NCBI GenBank assembly: GCA_964495375.1
Contig: CAZBWM010000008.1
Span: 73,439-137,438, forward strand
DNA from: JAIESQ01 sp964495375
Lineage (GTDB): Bacteria > Planctomycetota > Planctomycetia > Pirellulales > JAEUIK01
Length of the DNA: 64,000 nt
Direction of reading: 5' to 3'
Shown: in pieces, positions 1 to 9,600 of the stretch
Position numbering within the stretch: position 1 is the stretch's first letter
Layout: each line of letters opens with the position of its first letter
The notes under the pieces: model-generated
Seen by the model: the letters and a program-made list of their open reading frames with translations, nothing else
Told to the model about the DNA's origin: nothing
Database searches by the model: none
Translations under genes and position numbers: made by a program

Positions 1-1398
1 GCGCTCGACAGCGACCTGGCCGAGCCCGATTTCGATTCGCTGTCACGCGTGCTGCGGGCGAGTGTCGGCGCCCGCGGCGAGCGCACCTGCTTCGCGAACA
101 TTCGCCGGGTGCCGCCGGCTCACACGCTCACGGCCACACGCGAAGGAATCAAGCTCGAGCGCTACTGGGACTATCCGCAGGAGACGCTGCCCGGCGTGAC
201 CCCGGCCGCAGCCGCCGAACGAATTCGCGAGCTGCTCACCGAGTCGTTGCGATTGCGGATGCGCAGCGACGTACCGGTGGGGCTCACGCTTTCCGGCGGG
301 CTCGATTCTTCAGCGCTCGCCTGCCTGCTGCGCAGTTTTTACGGCGGTGAGTTCGACACCTTCACGGCCGCCTATCAGGGAGAGTCGTACGACGAGTCGC
401 CGGCCGCGCGCCAGTTGGCCGAATCGCTCGACATGCGATCGAATTTGATTCCGGCGGGGCACGGCGATTTTCTTTCCACGGTGCGGCATATCGTCCGGCA
501 TCTTGAGTCCCCCACGCACTCGCACGCGGTGTTTCCGCTCTGGAACATCATGCGCGTCGCCCGGCAGAAGGTGACCGTGCTGTTGGAAGGGCAAGGGGCC
601 GACGAACTTTTGGCCGGCTACAAAAGCAATTTCTACGAAAGCTGTCGACAGCAACTCGGCAGCGGGCATCCCGCAGCGGCCTGGGGTGAGCTGCGCTGGG
701 CCATGCGCACGCTCGGGACGGTCAGCGCCCTGATGATGGCTGCCCGCGACGCGAATCCGCCATTTTTGCACAGCGCGTTCCGCACGCTGCGCGGCGATGA
801 AGGCGTCTACATCGGCCCCTTGCGCAATCGGGCGGAGCGCCCCGAGACGCTACGCAACCTGCCAAAATCAGGCGATCGCTTGAACACCTCGCTGATCCGG
901 CAGATGGAGGGGGGCCTCGTCGATCTGTTGCACTACGGCGACGCGATCTCGATGGCCCACTCGATCGAGTCGCGGTTGCCATTTCTCGATCATCCGCTGG
1001 TCGAGTACTGCTTTCAGTTGCCCGGCTTGTTCAAGTATCGCGATGGGCTCGGCAAGCTCGTGCTGCGCGATGGGCTCCGCGGAGTGGTGCCGGCGCCGAT
1101 TCTCGACACGCGCTCGAAGCTCGGCTTTCCGACGCCGATCGCCCGCTGGTTTCGCGAGCGCCCCGACCAGACGATCTACCCGGTATTGCATTCGGCGGCT
1201 TGCCGGCAGCGCGGCGTTTTCGCTCCCAAGCAGATCGACGCCGCGATCGCCAAGCACCTCTCGGGCAAGGTCGACCTGTCGAGCAACATCTATCGCTGGA
1301 TTATCACCGAACTGTGGTTCCAGGAATTCATCGATCGGCAACCGGGCGCCGTGACGATGCCACTGGGCCCGCGCTCCGCGGTCGAGACGGTGAATTAG
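1..1398 (+). CDS. Asparagine synthase family protein (5' partial)
   Basis: The reading frame is open to base 1, so the N-terminal glutaminase domain and start lie upstream. What is visible is the end of that domain and a complete synthetase domain. The PP-loop SGGLDSS (bases 292-312) binds ATP for substrate adenylation, and EGQGADELLAGY is the usual second conserved block. SIESRLPFLDHPLVEY and the C-terminal SKLGFPTPIARWF segment are typical of AsnB relatives. In such proteins an acid is adenylated and then amidated with glutamine-derived ammonia. Homologues in exopolysaccharide loci probably amidate sugar acids, but the substrate here cannot be read from sequence. A second homologue lies at 47856-49772. 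Family assignment is firm; the exact reaction is open. Confidence 0.9.
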   Translation, partial: ALDSDLAEPDFDSLSRVLRASVGARGERTCFANIRRVPPAHTLTATREGIKLERYWDYPQETLPGVTPAAAAERIRELLTESLRLRMRSDVPVGLTLSGGLDSSALACLLRSFYGGEFDTFTAAYQGESYDESPAARQLAESLDMRSNLIPAGHGDFLSTVRHIVRHLESPTHSHAVFPLWNIMRVARQKVTVLLEGQGADELLAGYKSNFYESCRQQLGSGHPAAAWGELRWAMRTLGTVSALMMAARDANPPFLHSAFRTLRGDEGVYIGPLRNRAERPETLRNLPKSGDRLNTSLIRQMEGGLVDLLHYGDAISMAHSIESRLPFLDHPLVEYCFQLPGLFKYRDGLGKLVLRDGLRGVVPAPILDTRSKLGFPTPIARWFRERPDQTIYPVLHSAACRQRGVFAPKQIDAAIAKHLSGKVDLSSNIYRWIITELWFQEFIDRQPGAVTMPLGPRSAVETVN

Positions 1399-1702
1399 TC
1401 GATTCTCGGCTCAGTCGAAGTGGAGTCGAGATCCGAACGGTGTCAGGAACCGATTCAAATGCAGACCAACCATTGGTACGCTGCGGCTTGAATCGGTTCC
1501 TGACACCGTTCGGGCGTGCCGCTCGGGCCTGCCGGTGCGCGCTTCGTACCGCGACTTCCAGCACGTTGAAGATCGACCGCGCGGGGGGTACAATCCGGCG
1601 TCTTTCTTGTCCGGCGGTTCCGGTCTGAAGTTGCAGTCAACTGTTGATCGAAGCCGACCGCCAGCCCCGCCCAATTCGTTTGCTTAGATCGCCCCGCCGC
1701 GC
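1399..1702. other. Intergenic region with REP-like palindrome
   Basis: This roughly 300-base stretch between the asparagine-synthase gene and the phosphofructokinase operon carries only the 25-bp inverted repeat. Short open frames here have no recognisable protein signature. I see no convincing promoter, although the operon at 1703 should start within it. Confidence 0.6.
1434..1512. repeat. REP-like perfect inverted repeat (25-bp arms)
   Basis: Arms at 1434-1458 and 1488-1512 are perfect reverse complements separated by 29 bases. Each contains the core GGTGTCAGGAACC. It sits about 35 bases after the asparagine-synthase stop. It may be a REP-type palindrome of the kind mobilised by Y1 (RAYT) transposases, or act as a transcription terminator. 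No T-tract follows. Confidence 0.8.
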
Positions 1703-2995
1703 ATGAGCCGCACGCCCCGCAACCTGGTGGTCGCCCAAAGCGGCGGACCGAGCCCCGTCATCAACAACAGCTTGCGTGGCATCGTCGAGGCCGCTCGCGA
1801 GCTGGCAGCGATCGGCCGCGTCTATGGCGCCCGCCACGGCATCGAAGGGGTGCTCAAAGAAGAGCTGCTCGATCTGTCAGCCCAATCGCCCGAGGAAGTG
1901 GCGCTGCTGCGCGTGACGCCGGCCGCCGGCGCAATCGGCACCTGCCGGTACAAGCTCAAGCCGAAGCAGACCGAGGATTTCGAGCGCGTGATCGAAGTCT
2001 TTCGCGCTCACCAGGTCGGCTACTTTCTCTACATCGGCGGCAACGATTCGATGGACACGGCCCATCGCATTGCCGAGCTGGCCCAGCAGCGCGGGCTCGA
2101 TCTCGTGGCCGTGGGCGTTCCCAAGACAATCGACAACGACGTCGGCGACAGCGAGTTTAAGCTGATCGACCACACGCCCGGCTACGGCTCGGTCGCCAAG
2201 TACTGGATGCACGCGGTTCAAAACGCCAACGAGGAAAACGCCGGATCGTCGCCGGCCGACCCCGTGCTCGTGCTGCAAGCCATGGGGCGGCAGATCGGTT
2301 TCATCCCGGCCGCTGCCCGGCTGGCCGATCCCGCGCGCGAGTTGCCGCTGCTGATTTATCTGGCCGAACGTAAGTTGCCGCTCGAGCAATTGGCCGACCA
2401 GGTGAACGATCGGCTGCGCCAGGGTGGTCGCGCGATCGTCGTCGTCAGCGAAGGCTTCGAAGTCGGCGATTTCGGGCAGGTCAAAGACTCGTTTGGCCAC
2501 ACCATGTACAGCTCGAGCCAATCGACCGTCGCGCAGATCGTCGTCAACTATTTGAACCAGAAGGGGCTCGCCGCCAAGGGGGCCGCCCGCGGCAATGTCG
2601 TTGGCACCGATCAGCGTCACTCGATGGCCTACGCCTCGACTGTCGATCTCGAAGAAGCCTATCGCAGCGGGCAAAAGGCCGCCCACCTGGCCGCCGCTGG
2701 GGAAGGGGGCTACATGGCGACCATCCTGCGCGAGCCCGGCGACATCTACGGTGTGCGCTACAACAAAGTACCGCTCGTCGAAGTGGCCAACAGCGAGCGA
2801 ACTTTCCCACCAGCCTGGATCAGCACGGACGGCACCGACGTGACCGACGAGTTTGTGAGCTACGCGCAACCGCTGATTGGCGAAGACATGGTTTCGCTCC
2901 CCTTGATCGGCGGGCGGCAACGCCTCACACGCTTCGCGCCGATCTACGCCGAGCAGAAGCTCCCCAACTACGTACCGCAGGCGGACCGCGCATGA
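1703..2995 (+). CDS. pfp: 6-phosphofructokinase, probably pyrophosphate-dependent
   Basis: This 430-residue cytoplasmic glycolytic enzyme phosphorylates fructose 6-phosphate to the 1,6-bisphosphate. The N-terminal AQSGGPSPVINNS motif is the nucleotide/PPi loop. GGNDS is at residues 112-116 and PKTIDND at 140-146, with the catalytic Asp at 144 or 146. ATP-dependent enzymes normally have GGDGS and a Gly in place of Lys141; Asp115 and Lys141 are the established markers of PPi use, so PPi is the likely donor. That is inferred from motifs, not assayed. It is the first gene of an operon with a HAD phosphatase, 6-phosphogluconate dehydrogenase and an SDR. Its stop overlaps the next start (ATGA). The ATG start places the phosphate loop at the usual distance from the N-terminus. 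Confidence 0.9.
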   Translation: MSRTPRNLVVAQSGGPSPVINNSLRGIVEAARELAAIGRVYGARHGIEGVLKEELLDLSAQSPEEVALLRVTPAAGAIGTCRYKLKPKQTEDFERVIEVFRAHQVGYFLYIGGNDSMDTAHRIAELAQQRGLDLVAVGVPKTIDNDVGDSEFKLIDHTPGYGSVAKYWMHAVQNANEENAGSSPADPVLVLQAMGRQIGFIPAAARLADPARELPLLIYLAERKLPLEQLADQVNDRLRQGGRAIVVVSEGFEVGDFGQVKDSFGHTMYSSSQSTVAQIVVNYLNQKGLAAKGAARGNVVGTDQRHSMAYASTVDLEEAYRSGQKAAHLAAAGEGGYMATILREPGDIYGVRYNKVPLVEVANSERTFPPAWISTDGTDVTDEFVSYAQPLIGEDMVSLPLIGGRQRLTRFAPIYAEQKLPNYVPQADRA

Positions 2996-3864
2996 CCTTC
3001 ACGCTCGAACCCCAGCAGAAGTTTCTCGTCGGCATCGATTCCGACGGCTGCGCCTTCGACACGATGGAGATCAAGCATAAAGAGTGCTTCATCCCCAACA
3101 TCATCAATCACTACAACCTGCAGGCGGTCAGCAAGTACGCGCGCGAGGCGGCCGAGTTCGTCAATCTGTACTCCAAGAGCCGGGGGATCAATCGTTTTCC
3201 GGCCTTGATCGAAGCGCTCGACTGGCTGGGCCGTCGGCCTGAAGTGCGGGCCCGCGAGATCGCGATCCGCGTTCCGCCCGGTCTCGTCGCCTGGATCGGC
3301 CGCGAGACCAAGCTGGCCAACCCCGCGCTCAAGCGCGAGGTCGAAGCGACGGGAGACGCCGACTTGCGGCAAGCCCTCGCCTGGTCCGAGGCGGTCAACG
3401 AGTCGATCGCCGGCATGGTCCGCGGGGTGCCGCCGTTCCCGTTCGTGCGGCAATGCCTGGAAAAACTACAAGGCAAGGCGGACGTGCTGGTCGTTTCCGC
3501 CACGCCGAACGAAGCGCTCGAGCGCGAATGGCAAGAGCACGACATTGCCGGCTTCACCCGGGCGATCTGCGGCCAGGAAATTGGCACCAAGAAGGAAACA
3601 CTCGCCGCGGCGCGCCGCTATCCGGCGGGTCACACACTGATGATCGGCGACGCGCCAGGCGATTATCAGGCCGCCCGCGCGAACGACGCGCTTTTCTTCC
3701 CGATCACCCCCGGTGGCGAAGACGCCAGCTGGCAGCGGCTGTTCGAAGAAGGGCTCGACCGCTTCTTTGCCGGCAAGTTCGCCGGCGATTACCAGCAACA
3801 GTTACTCGCCGAATTCGACAAGCGGCTCCCCGAGCAACCGCCCTGGCCCGTCATCGCCAAATAA
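2992..3864 (+). CDS. HAD-superfamily hydrolase (phosphatase)
   Basis: This 290-residue HAD phosphatase has all four motifs: GIDSDG with nucleophile Asp16 and acid/base Asp18, VVSAT as motif II, GTKKET supplying the lysine, and MIGDAPGDYQAA as motif IV binding magnesium. A helical cap of about 100 residues sits between motifs I and II, as in the phosphoglycolate phosphatase-like subfamily. The start overlaps the phosphofructokinase stop by four bases, implying translational coupling. The substrate is probably a sugar phosphate given the neighbours, but this cannot be read from sequence. Confidence 0.85.
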   Translation: MTFTLEPQQKFLVGIDSDGCAFDTMEIKHKECFIPNIINHYNLQAVSKYAREAAEFVNLYSKSRGINRFPALIEALDWLGRRPEVRAREIAIRVPPGLVAWIGRETKLANPALKREVEATGDADLRQALAWSEAVNESIAGMVRGVPPFPFVRQCLEKLQGKADVLVVSATPNEALEREWQEHDIAGFTRAICGQEIGTKKETLAAARRYPAGHTLMIGDAPGDYQAARANDALFFPITPGGEDASWQRLFEEGLDRFFAGKFAGDYQQQLLAEFDKRLPEQPPWPVIAK

Positions 3865-3899
3865 CACTAGCGGCCATTCAACAAAAGTGAAGCTACACC

Positions 3900-5342
3900 A
3901 TGCCAGAACTTGCTGATATCGGCCTCATCGGCCTGGCCGTGATGGGCGAGAACCTCGTGCTCAACATGGAGAGCCGCGGGTATCGCGTCGCCGTGTTCAA
4001 TCGCACGACGAGTAAAGTCGACGAGTTCATCGCGGGGCGCGCGGCCGGCAAAAAGTTCATCGGTTGCCACTCGCTCGAAGAGCTCGTCGCGTCACTCTCG
4101 ACGCCGCGTAAAGTGATGATGATGGTCAAAGCTGGGCCCGCGGTCGACGAGCTGATCTCGCACCTGCTGCCGCTGTTGTCTCCCGGCGACGTCCTGATCG
4201 ATGGCGGTAACACGCACTTCGCCGACACCCAGCGCCGCACGCGCGAGGTCGAAGCCAAGAGGCTGCTGTACGTCGGCACCGGCGTCTCCGGCGGTGAAGA
4301 GGGCGCGCTCTTGGGCCCCAGCATTATGCCCGGCGGCAGCAAAGCGGCCTGGCCGCTGGTCAAGCCGATCTTTCAGGCGATCGCCGCCAAGGTCGGGCCC
4401 AACAACGACATTCCCTGCTGCGAGTGGATCGGCCCCGACGGCGCCGGCCACTACGTCAAAATGGTGCACAACGGTATCGAGTACGGCGACATGCAGTTGA
4501 TCTGCGAGTCGTACGCACTGCTGCACGGCGCGCTCGGTTTGTCGAACGACGAGCTGTACGACGTCTTCGATTCCTGGAACCGCAGTGAGCTCGACAGTTA
4601 CTTGATCGAGATCACGCGCGACATTTTCAGCGTCAAAGATGCCGAGACGGGCGGTTTTCTCGTCGACTACATCCTCGACGAGGCCGGCAACAAAGGGACC
4701 GGTAAGTGGATGAGCCAACTGGCGCTCGATCTGGGCGTGCCGACCACGCTCATTACCGAGGCGGTCTACGCGCGGTTTCTGTCGGCCTTCAAAGAGCAGC
4801 GCGTGCGGGCGAGCAAAGTCCTGCAAGGGCCGACCGGGCAGTACTCGGGCGATGGTAGCGCCTTCGTCGACGAGGTGCGGCAAGCCCTCTACGCGTCGAA
4901 GATCGTCAGCTACGCGCAAGGGTACTTTCAACTGCAGGCGGCCGCGGCCGAGCACAAATGGCCGCTGAACTTCGGCAACATCGCGATGTTATGGCGCGGC
5001 GGCTGCATCATTCGCGCGCAGTTTCTCGATCGCATCAAAGAGGCCTTCGACGCCGACCCCAAGCTCGAAAACCTGCTGTTGGCCCCCTACTTCCGCGAGG
5101 CCATCGAAAAAGCGCAGCCCGCTTGGCGCCACGTCGTGACCACCGCCGTGCAGTTGGGCATTCCGATTCCGGCCTTCGCGGCGGCACTCTCCTACTTCGA
5201 TGGTTACCGGCAAGCACGCTTGCCCGCCAATCTGCTGCAAGCGCAGCGCGACTACTTCGGCGCCCACACGTATCGCCGCACCGACAAGCCGGGCGTGTTC
5301 CATACCGAATGGCTCGAGCTACGCCGCACTCCGCGCGAGTAG
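3900..5342 (+). CDS. gnd: 6-phosphogluconate dehydrogenase, decarboxylating
   Basis: This enzyme oxidatively decarboxylates 6-phosphogluconate to ribulose 5-phosphate, making NADPH, in the cytoplasmic pentose phosphate pathway. At 480 residues it matches the long homodimeric family. The N-terminal Rossmann motif GLAVMGENL lies near residues 9-17. The family signature KMVHNGIEYGDMQLI carries the catalytic lysine and substrate-binding residues. The C-terminal helical domain includes GGCIIRAQFL and ends with a YRRTDKPGVFH tail. It lies 35 bases after the HAD gene and 34 before the SDR. Pairing with a PPi-type phosphofructokinase puts two central carbon entry points in one operon. Confidence 0.97.
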   Translation: MPELADIGLIGLAVMGENLVLNMESRGYRVAVFNRTTSKVDEFIAGRAAGKKFIGCHSLEELVASLSTPRKVMMMVKAGPAVDELISHLLPLLSPGDVLIDGGNTHFADTQRRTREVEAKRLLYVGTGVSGGEEGALLGPSIMPGGSKAAWPLVKPIFQAIAAKVGPNNDIPCCEWIGPDGAGHYVKMVHNGIEYGDMQLICESYALLHGALGLSNDELYDVFDSWNRSELDSYLIEITRDIFSVKDAETGGFLVDYILDEAGNKGTGKWMSQLALDLGVPTTLITEAVYARFLSAFKEQRVRASKVLQGPTGQYSGDGSAFVDEVRQALYASKIVSYAQGYFQLQAAAAEHKWPLNFGNIAMLWRGGCIIRAQFLDRIKEAFDADPKLENLLLAPYFREAIEKAQPAWRHVVTTAVQLGIPIPAFAAALSYFDGYRQARLPANLLQAQRDYFGAHTYRRTDKPGVFHTEWLELRRTPRE

Positions 5343-5376
5343 TTCGCTTCCGCTTTCACAACCCCAGCGAGCACGC

Positions 5377-6165
5377 ATGAGCGCCGCCGATTTCGTCAGC
5401 AGTTTGTTCGGCCTTTCGGGGCAAGTAGCCGTGGTGATCGGCGGCACCGGTGTTCTCGGCGGCGCGCTGGCTCGTGGATTGGGAAGCGCGGGGGCGTCGA
5501 TCGTCGTGGCCGGTCGCGGGGCCGACCGCGGAGAAGCCTGCGTCGGGCATATCGAAGCTGCCGGTGGGCTGGCGGCCTTCTTATCGGTCGACGTCATGCA
5601 GCGTGCGTCGATCGAAGCGCTGTTGCCGGCCGTGCTCGAGAAGTTCGGCCGCGTCGATATCGTCATCAACGGCGCGGGGGTGAATTCGGCATCGAGCTAT
5701 TTCGAGGCGACCGACGAAGAGTGGGACCGCGTGTTCGACAGCAATCTCAAGGCGGTCCACTGGGGCTGCCAGGTGTTTGGCAAGCATCTGGCCGCGCAGC
5801 CCGAGGGGGGCTCAATCCTCAACATCGCCAGCGTCACCGCCGCGCTACCGCTGTCGAAGGTGTTCGCCTACTCGGCCTCGAAGGCGGCCGTCGTGAGCCT
5901 GACGCAAAATGTCGCTCGCGAGTTGGCTCCCCAGCGCGTGCGCGTGAACGCCTTGTGCCCAGGCTTCTTCCCCGCCGAGCAGAACCGCAAGATTCTCGAC
6001 ACCGAACGCACGGCGAAGATCATGGCGCAAACCCCCATGGCCCGCTTCGGCGAGCCCGACGAACTGGTGGGGGCAGCCTTGCTTTTGGTATCGCGCACTG
6101 CCGGCAGTTTCATCACCGGTGCGGCCTACTACGTCGACGGCGGTTTCACCGCCATGCGGCTGTAA
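5377..6165 (+). CDS. SDR-family oxidoreductase, D-mannonate oxidoreductase-like
   Basis: This 262-residue short-chain dehydrogenase/reductase has the cofactor motif GGTGVLGGALARG, NGAGVNSAS, catalytic serine in NIASVTA, and YSASK as the YxxxK pair. The C-terminal stretch CPGFFPAEQNRKIL resembles SDRs annotated as mannonate/fructuronate reductases, so a uronate-pathway keto-sugar is the likely substrate. That is an inference from similarity. I chose the ATG at 5377; the frame extends upstream into gnd but the Rossmann fold begins just after this start. It is the last gene of the operon and is followed within three bases by a hairpin. Confidence 0.88.
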   Translation: MSAADFVSSLFGLSGQVAVVIGGTGVLGGALARGLGSAGASIVVAGRGADRGEACVGHIEAAGGLAAFLSVDVMQRASIEALLPAVLEKFGRVDIVINGAGVNSASSYFEATDEEWDRVFDSNLKAVHWGCQVFGKHLAAQPEGGSILNIASVTAALPLSKVFAYSASKAAVVSLTQNVARELAPQRVRVNALCPGFFPAEQNRKILDTERTAKIMAQTPMARFGEPDELVGAALLLVSRTAGSFITGAAYYVDGGFTAMRL

Positions 6166-6167
6166 TC

Positions 6168-6183
6168 GCGGTTTCAAAACCGC
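6168..6183 (+). terminator. Hairpin immediately after the SDR stop
   Basis: Bases 6168-6174 pair perfectly with 6177-6183. It begins three bases after the stop of the four-gene operon. There is no clear T-run, so terminator function is tentative. Confidence 0.4.
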
Positions 6184-6188
6184 AATTG

Positions 6189-6221
<33 letters not shown>

Positions 6222-6417
6222 GGTTCGACGTCCTACTGCCAGACAGTTCTGGCCGCGGAACAATTCTCAAAGGCTCACGCAACGCTCCTTACGCTGAGAT
6301 TCCGCAACACGCGGCGCGTCGTATCGATTTTCGCGATTCTCCACCCGCGCGGGCCGCATAATCGCCCCCAAAACACCAAGAAAAAACGTGCCGGGCGCGC
6401 GTTTTCGCTCAAGTCCC

Positions 6418-6427
6418 NNNNNNNNNN
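6418..6427. other. Assembly gap (10 N)
   Basis: Ten undetermined bases lie between the SDR and the subtilase gene. The run looks like a scaffold join, so the true distance and content between the two genes are unknown. Translations crossing it are unreliable. Confidence 0.95.
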
Positions 6428-6690
6428 ACCTATAGTTGCTCGACCGGCAGCCGGCACCCGCGGCGGCCGGGCTTTTCACCGTACTTATCGATTGCTTTTC
6501 ACGTTGTTCGACTAGTTCGCGGCCGTCCCCCTCGTCGGCCCCCGGCAGCTTGATCGCGGTTTCGATCGGGCTCGCCAATCACAGTTTTCGGCAGCGCTCG
6601 CAGACGATCGCGGCGCGTCGGCCGGCGCCTTGCGCGCCGTTCGACCACCCGCGCTGCGCGCGCTGCCCGGCAAGGGGGATCGATCCCGCG

Positions 6691-9600
6691 ATGGGCAAGG
6701 CGCTTCCAAAACGTCGTCGCGCGCTACGACTCGAGCCAATCGAGCCGCGGCTGGTCATGTCGACCACGCCGGCCTACGACTTTTGGCTCGACGCCCAATC
6801 GCTGCTCGACTCGCCAGCGGCCGATCCCGCGCCGCAAGACCCCACGCTTTTGGCCGCTGCCGCCGTCGGGCAATCGGCCGGTTCCGCGGCGCTGGCCGGC
6901 ATTCGCAGTGAGTATGGCTTCACCGGCGTCGGCCAAACCGTGGCGGTGATCGATACCGGCATCGCCTGGGACAGCGCTGCGCTCGGCGGTGGTTTCGGAG
7001 CCGGATATCGCGTCGTCGGTGGCTGGGATTTCGCCGAGAACGACGCCAACCCGTTCGACGACGGACCGGCTGGCGGTCACGGCACCCACGTCTCGGGCAT
7101 CATCGGCTCGAGCAATTCGCGCTACACCGGCGCCGCGCCGGGCGTCGACCTCGTCAGCTTGCGCGTCTTCGACGACAACGGCGGCGGCACTTTCGGCTGG
7201 ATCGAGCAAGCGCTCCGCTGGGTCCACGAGCATCGCACGTCGTTCGCCAATCCGATCACGACGGTCAACATTTCGATCGGCACGAACTGGAACGCCGCGT
7301 CGATCCCAGCCTGGGCGACGCTCGAAGACGAATTCGCCCAGCTCAAGGCCGATGGCATCTTCATCGCGGTCGCCGCCGGCAATTCGTTCACGTCGTACAA
7401 CACGCAAGGGGTCAGTTACCCGGCCGCCAGCCAGTATGTGGTGCCCGTCGCCAGCACCGACGCCGACGGGCAGTTGAGCTACTTCAGCCAGCGGAACGAT
7501 CGCGTGCTGGCCGCTCCGGGCCGCCTCATCACCAGCAGCGTCCCCGACTACATCGGTAACCGCAACGGTCGCAACGACGACTTCGCGGCGATGTCGGGCA
7601 CGAGCATGGCCGCGCCCTATGTCGCCGGGGCTGCCGTGTTGGTGCGGCAGGCCTTCGCCTTCCTCGGCCAAGAGAATGTCGGCCAGGACGACATCGTCAA
7701 CCTGCTGCGCAACACGGCCGACACCGTCTTCGACGCCGTAACCGGCGCCACGTATCGACGGCTGAACATCGACCGCGCGATCGACACGTTGATGCCCACG
7801 AACGACCACGGTAGCGCCGCGACCGCCCGCGATCTTGGCACCGTCGTCGATACGTTCACGGTTAGCGACCTGTTGGCCCGCCGCACCGATCGCGATTATT
7901 ACAGCTTCACCGCCGCGCGCTCCGGCAAGCTCACCATCTCGCTCGGCACGGCCGACGACCTGCAAGCCAACTGGCGGCTGGCTGGCGGCGGGGGCTACGT
8001 CGACGCCAGCGGGCTGACCTTCACGTTTGACGTAGTCGCCGGACAGCGTTACACGTTCGACCTGGGAACCAACGCCGCGATCGGTCGTTACGAGCTGACC
8101 GCCTCGCTCGCCTCGGCCATGCCCGACTGGGGAACGATCGAGCTGGCCACGATCGCCGATCAAGCGATCGGTGCGGGCCAAGATTCGTTCGCGTTCCATG
8201 CGGCCCGCGATGGCTACTTCACCGTCGAAGCGCTGGCCGGCGCCACCACTGCCGGCATCTCGTTCGATCTATTCGACGCCGCGGGCAGGCTGCTCGACTC
8301 GAGCGCCGCGACGAGTACAGGCCTGCGGCTCGACGCGATCGTGTCGGCCGGTCAATCGCTCGTGCTCCGCGTGCATGGATCAAGCAGCGACGTCGATTTC
8401 CGGCTCACGAATTTGCTCGCGCGCAGCGGTAACTCGCTCACAGTGTTTGGCACCACCGGCGATGACAACTTCTCTGCGATTGCCGGTAGCCGGCATCAAT
8501 TGGCCATCAACGGTGTGACCTACGAGTTCGACGCGGCCACGATCACCAGTGTCAGCTTTGTCGGCCAAGGCGGCAACGATCGCGTTAGCTTCACGACGAC
8601 GGGCACAGGCAACACCGCCACGCTGCGCGTCGGTTCAGCGGAATTAGTGGGTGCGGGCTACCGGTTCGCCGCTGTCGACGTGGCGGCGATTGAAGTCCAT
8701 TCGGTCGGCGGCGCCGGAGATCGCGCCGTGCTGTACGACAGCGCCGGCGCCGACACGCTGGTTGCCACGCCCGACTCCGCGCGACTGACGGGAGCGGGGT
8801 TCGACAACCTGGTGTCGGGTTTTCGCGTTGTGCAGGCGTTTGCCAGCGGTGGCGGAGATATCGCTCGGCTGTACGACTCGGCTGGCAGCGATCTACTCGA
8901 GATGCGCGCGGCCAGTGCCCGGCTCACCGGCCTCGGATACGACAACCAGGCAAACGGTTTCGCGAGCGTGGTCGCCTACTCCTCGGGCGGACTCGATCAA
9001 GCTTCGTTCTACGCCGCCGCCGCCGGTGACGCGTTCAGCGCCTGGAGCGACCGCGCGGAATTAACCGCCGCCGGCAACCTTCGTCAGGCGATCGGCTTTG
9101 GCCGCGTCGTGGCGTTTGCCAGCGGCGCCGCGAATGTCGCCACGCTTTACGGCTCGTCCGGCAACGACACGCTCAATGCGCGGCCCGATACGGTGCAACT
9201 GCGCGGCGCGGGTTTTGAGACCACGGTGCGCGGCTTCTCGCTGCTGCAAGTCTCCGGCGGTGGGGGCCAGGACGAGGCCTACCTTTACGGCGGCGCCGGC
9301 CGCAACCTGTTTGTCGCGAGCCCGCAGGGCGTACGGTATTCCGGGGCTGATTTCAAATACTTCGTGCGCGAATTTCGCACCGTGCGCGCGTTTGCCGGGT
9401 CGGCCGACAGCCTGGCCTTGCTCTACCACCTGCCGAGCGAAGCGGGCCTCTCGACGCGCGATTCGCAAGCCAGCCTCAGCAATGCCGGCGTCGATTACTC
9501 GCTTTACAACTTCGGCGACGTGACTTCCGTGCAACTGGCGACAGAAGATGGCCTTCCAAGCCAAGCGACGAACGCCGCCTCCACAAAGGCCGCGGCGCCG

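Noticed and set aside
6436..6690. Extended N-terminus of the subtilase starting just after the N gap
   Set aside because: The LEPR-XLL-type motif belongs close to the N-terminus, and the upstream part is Arg/Pro-rich without any signature.
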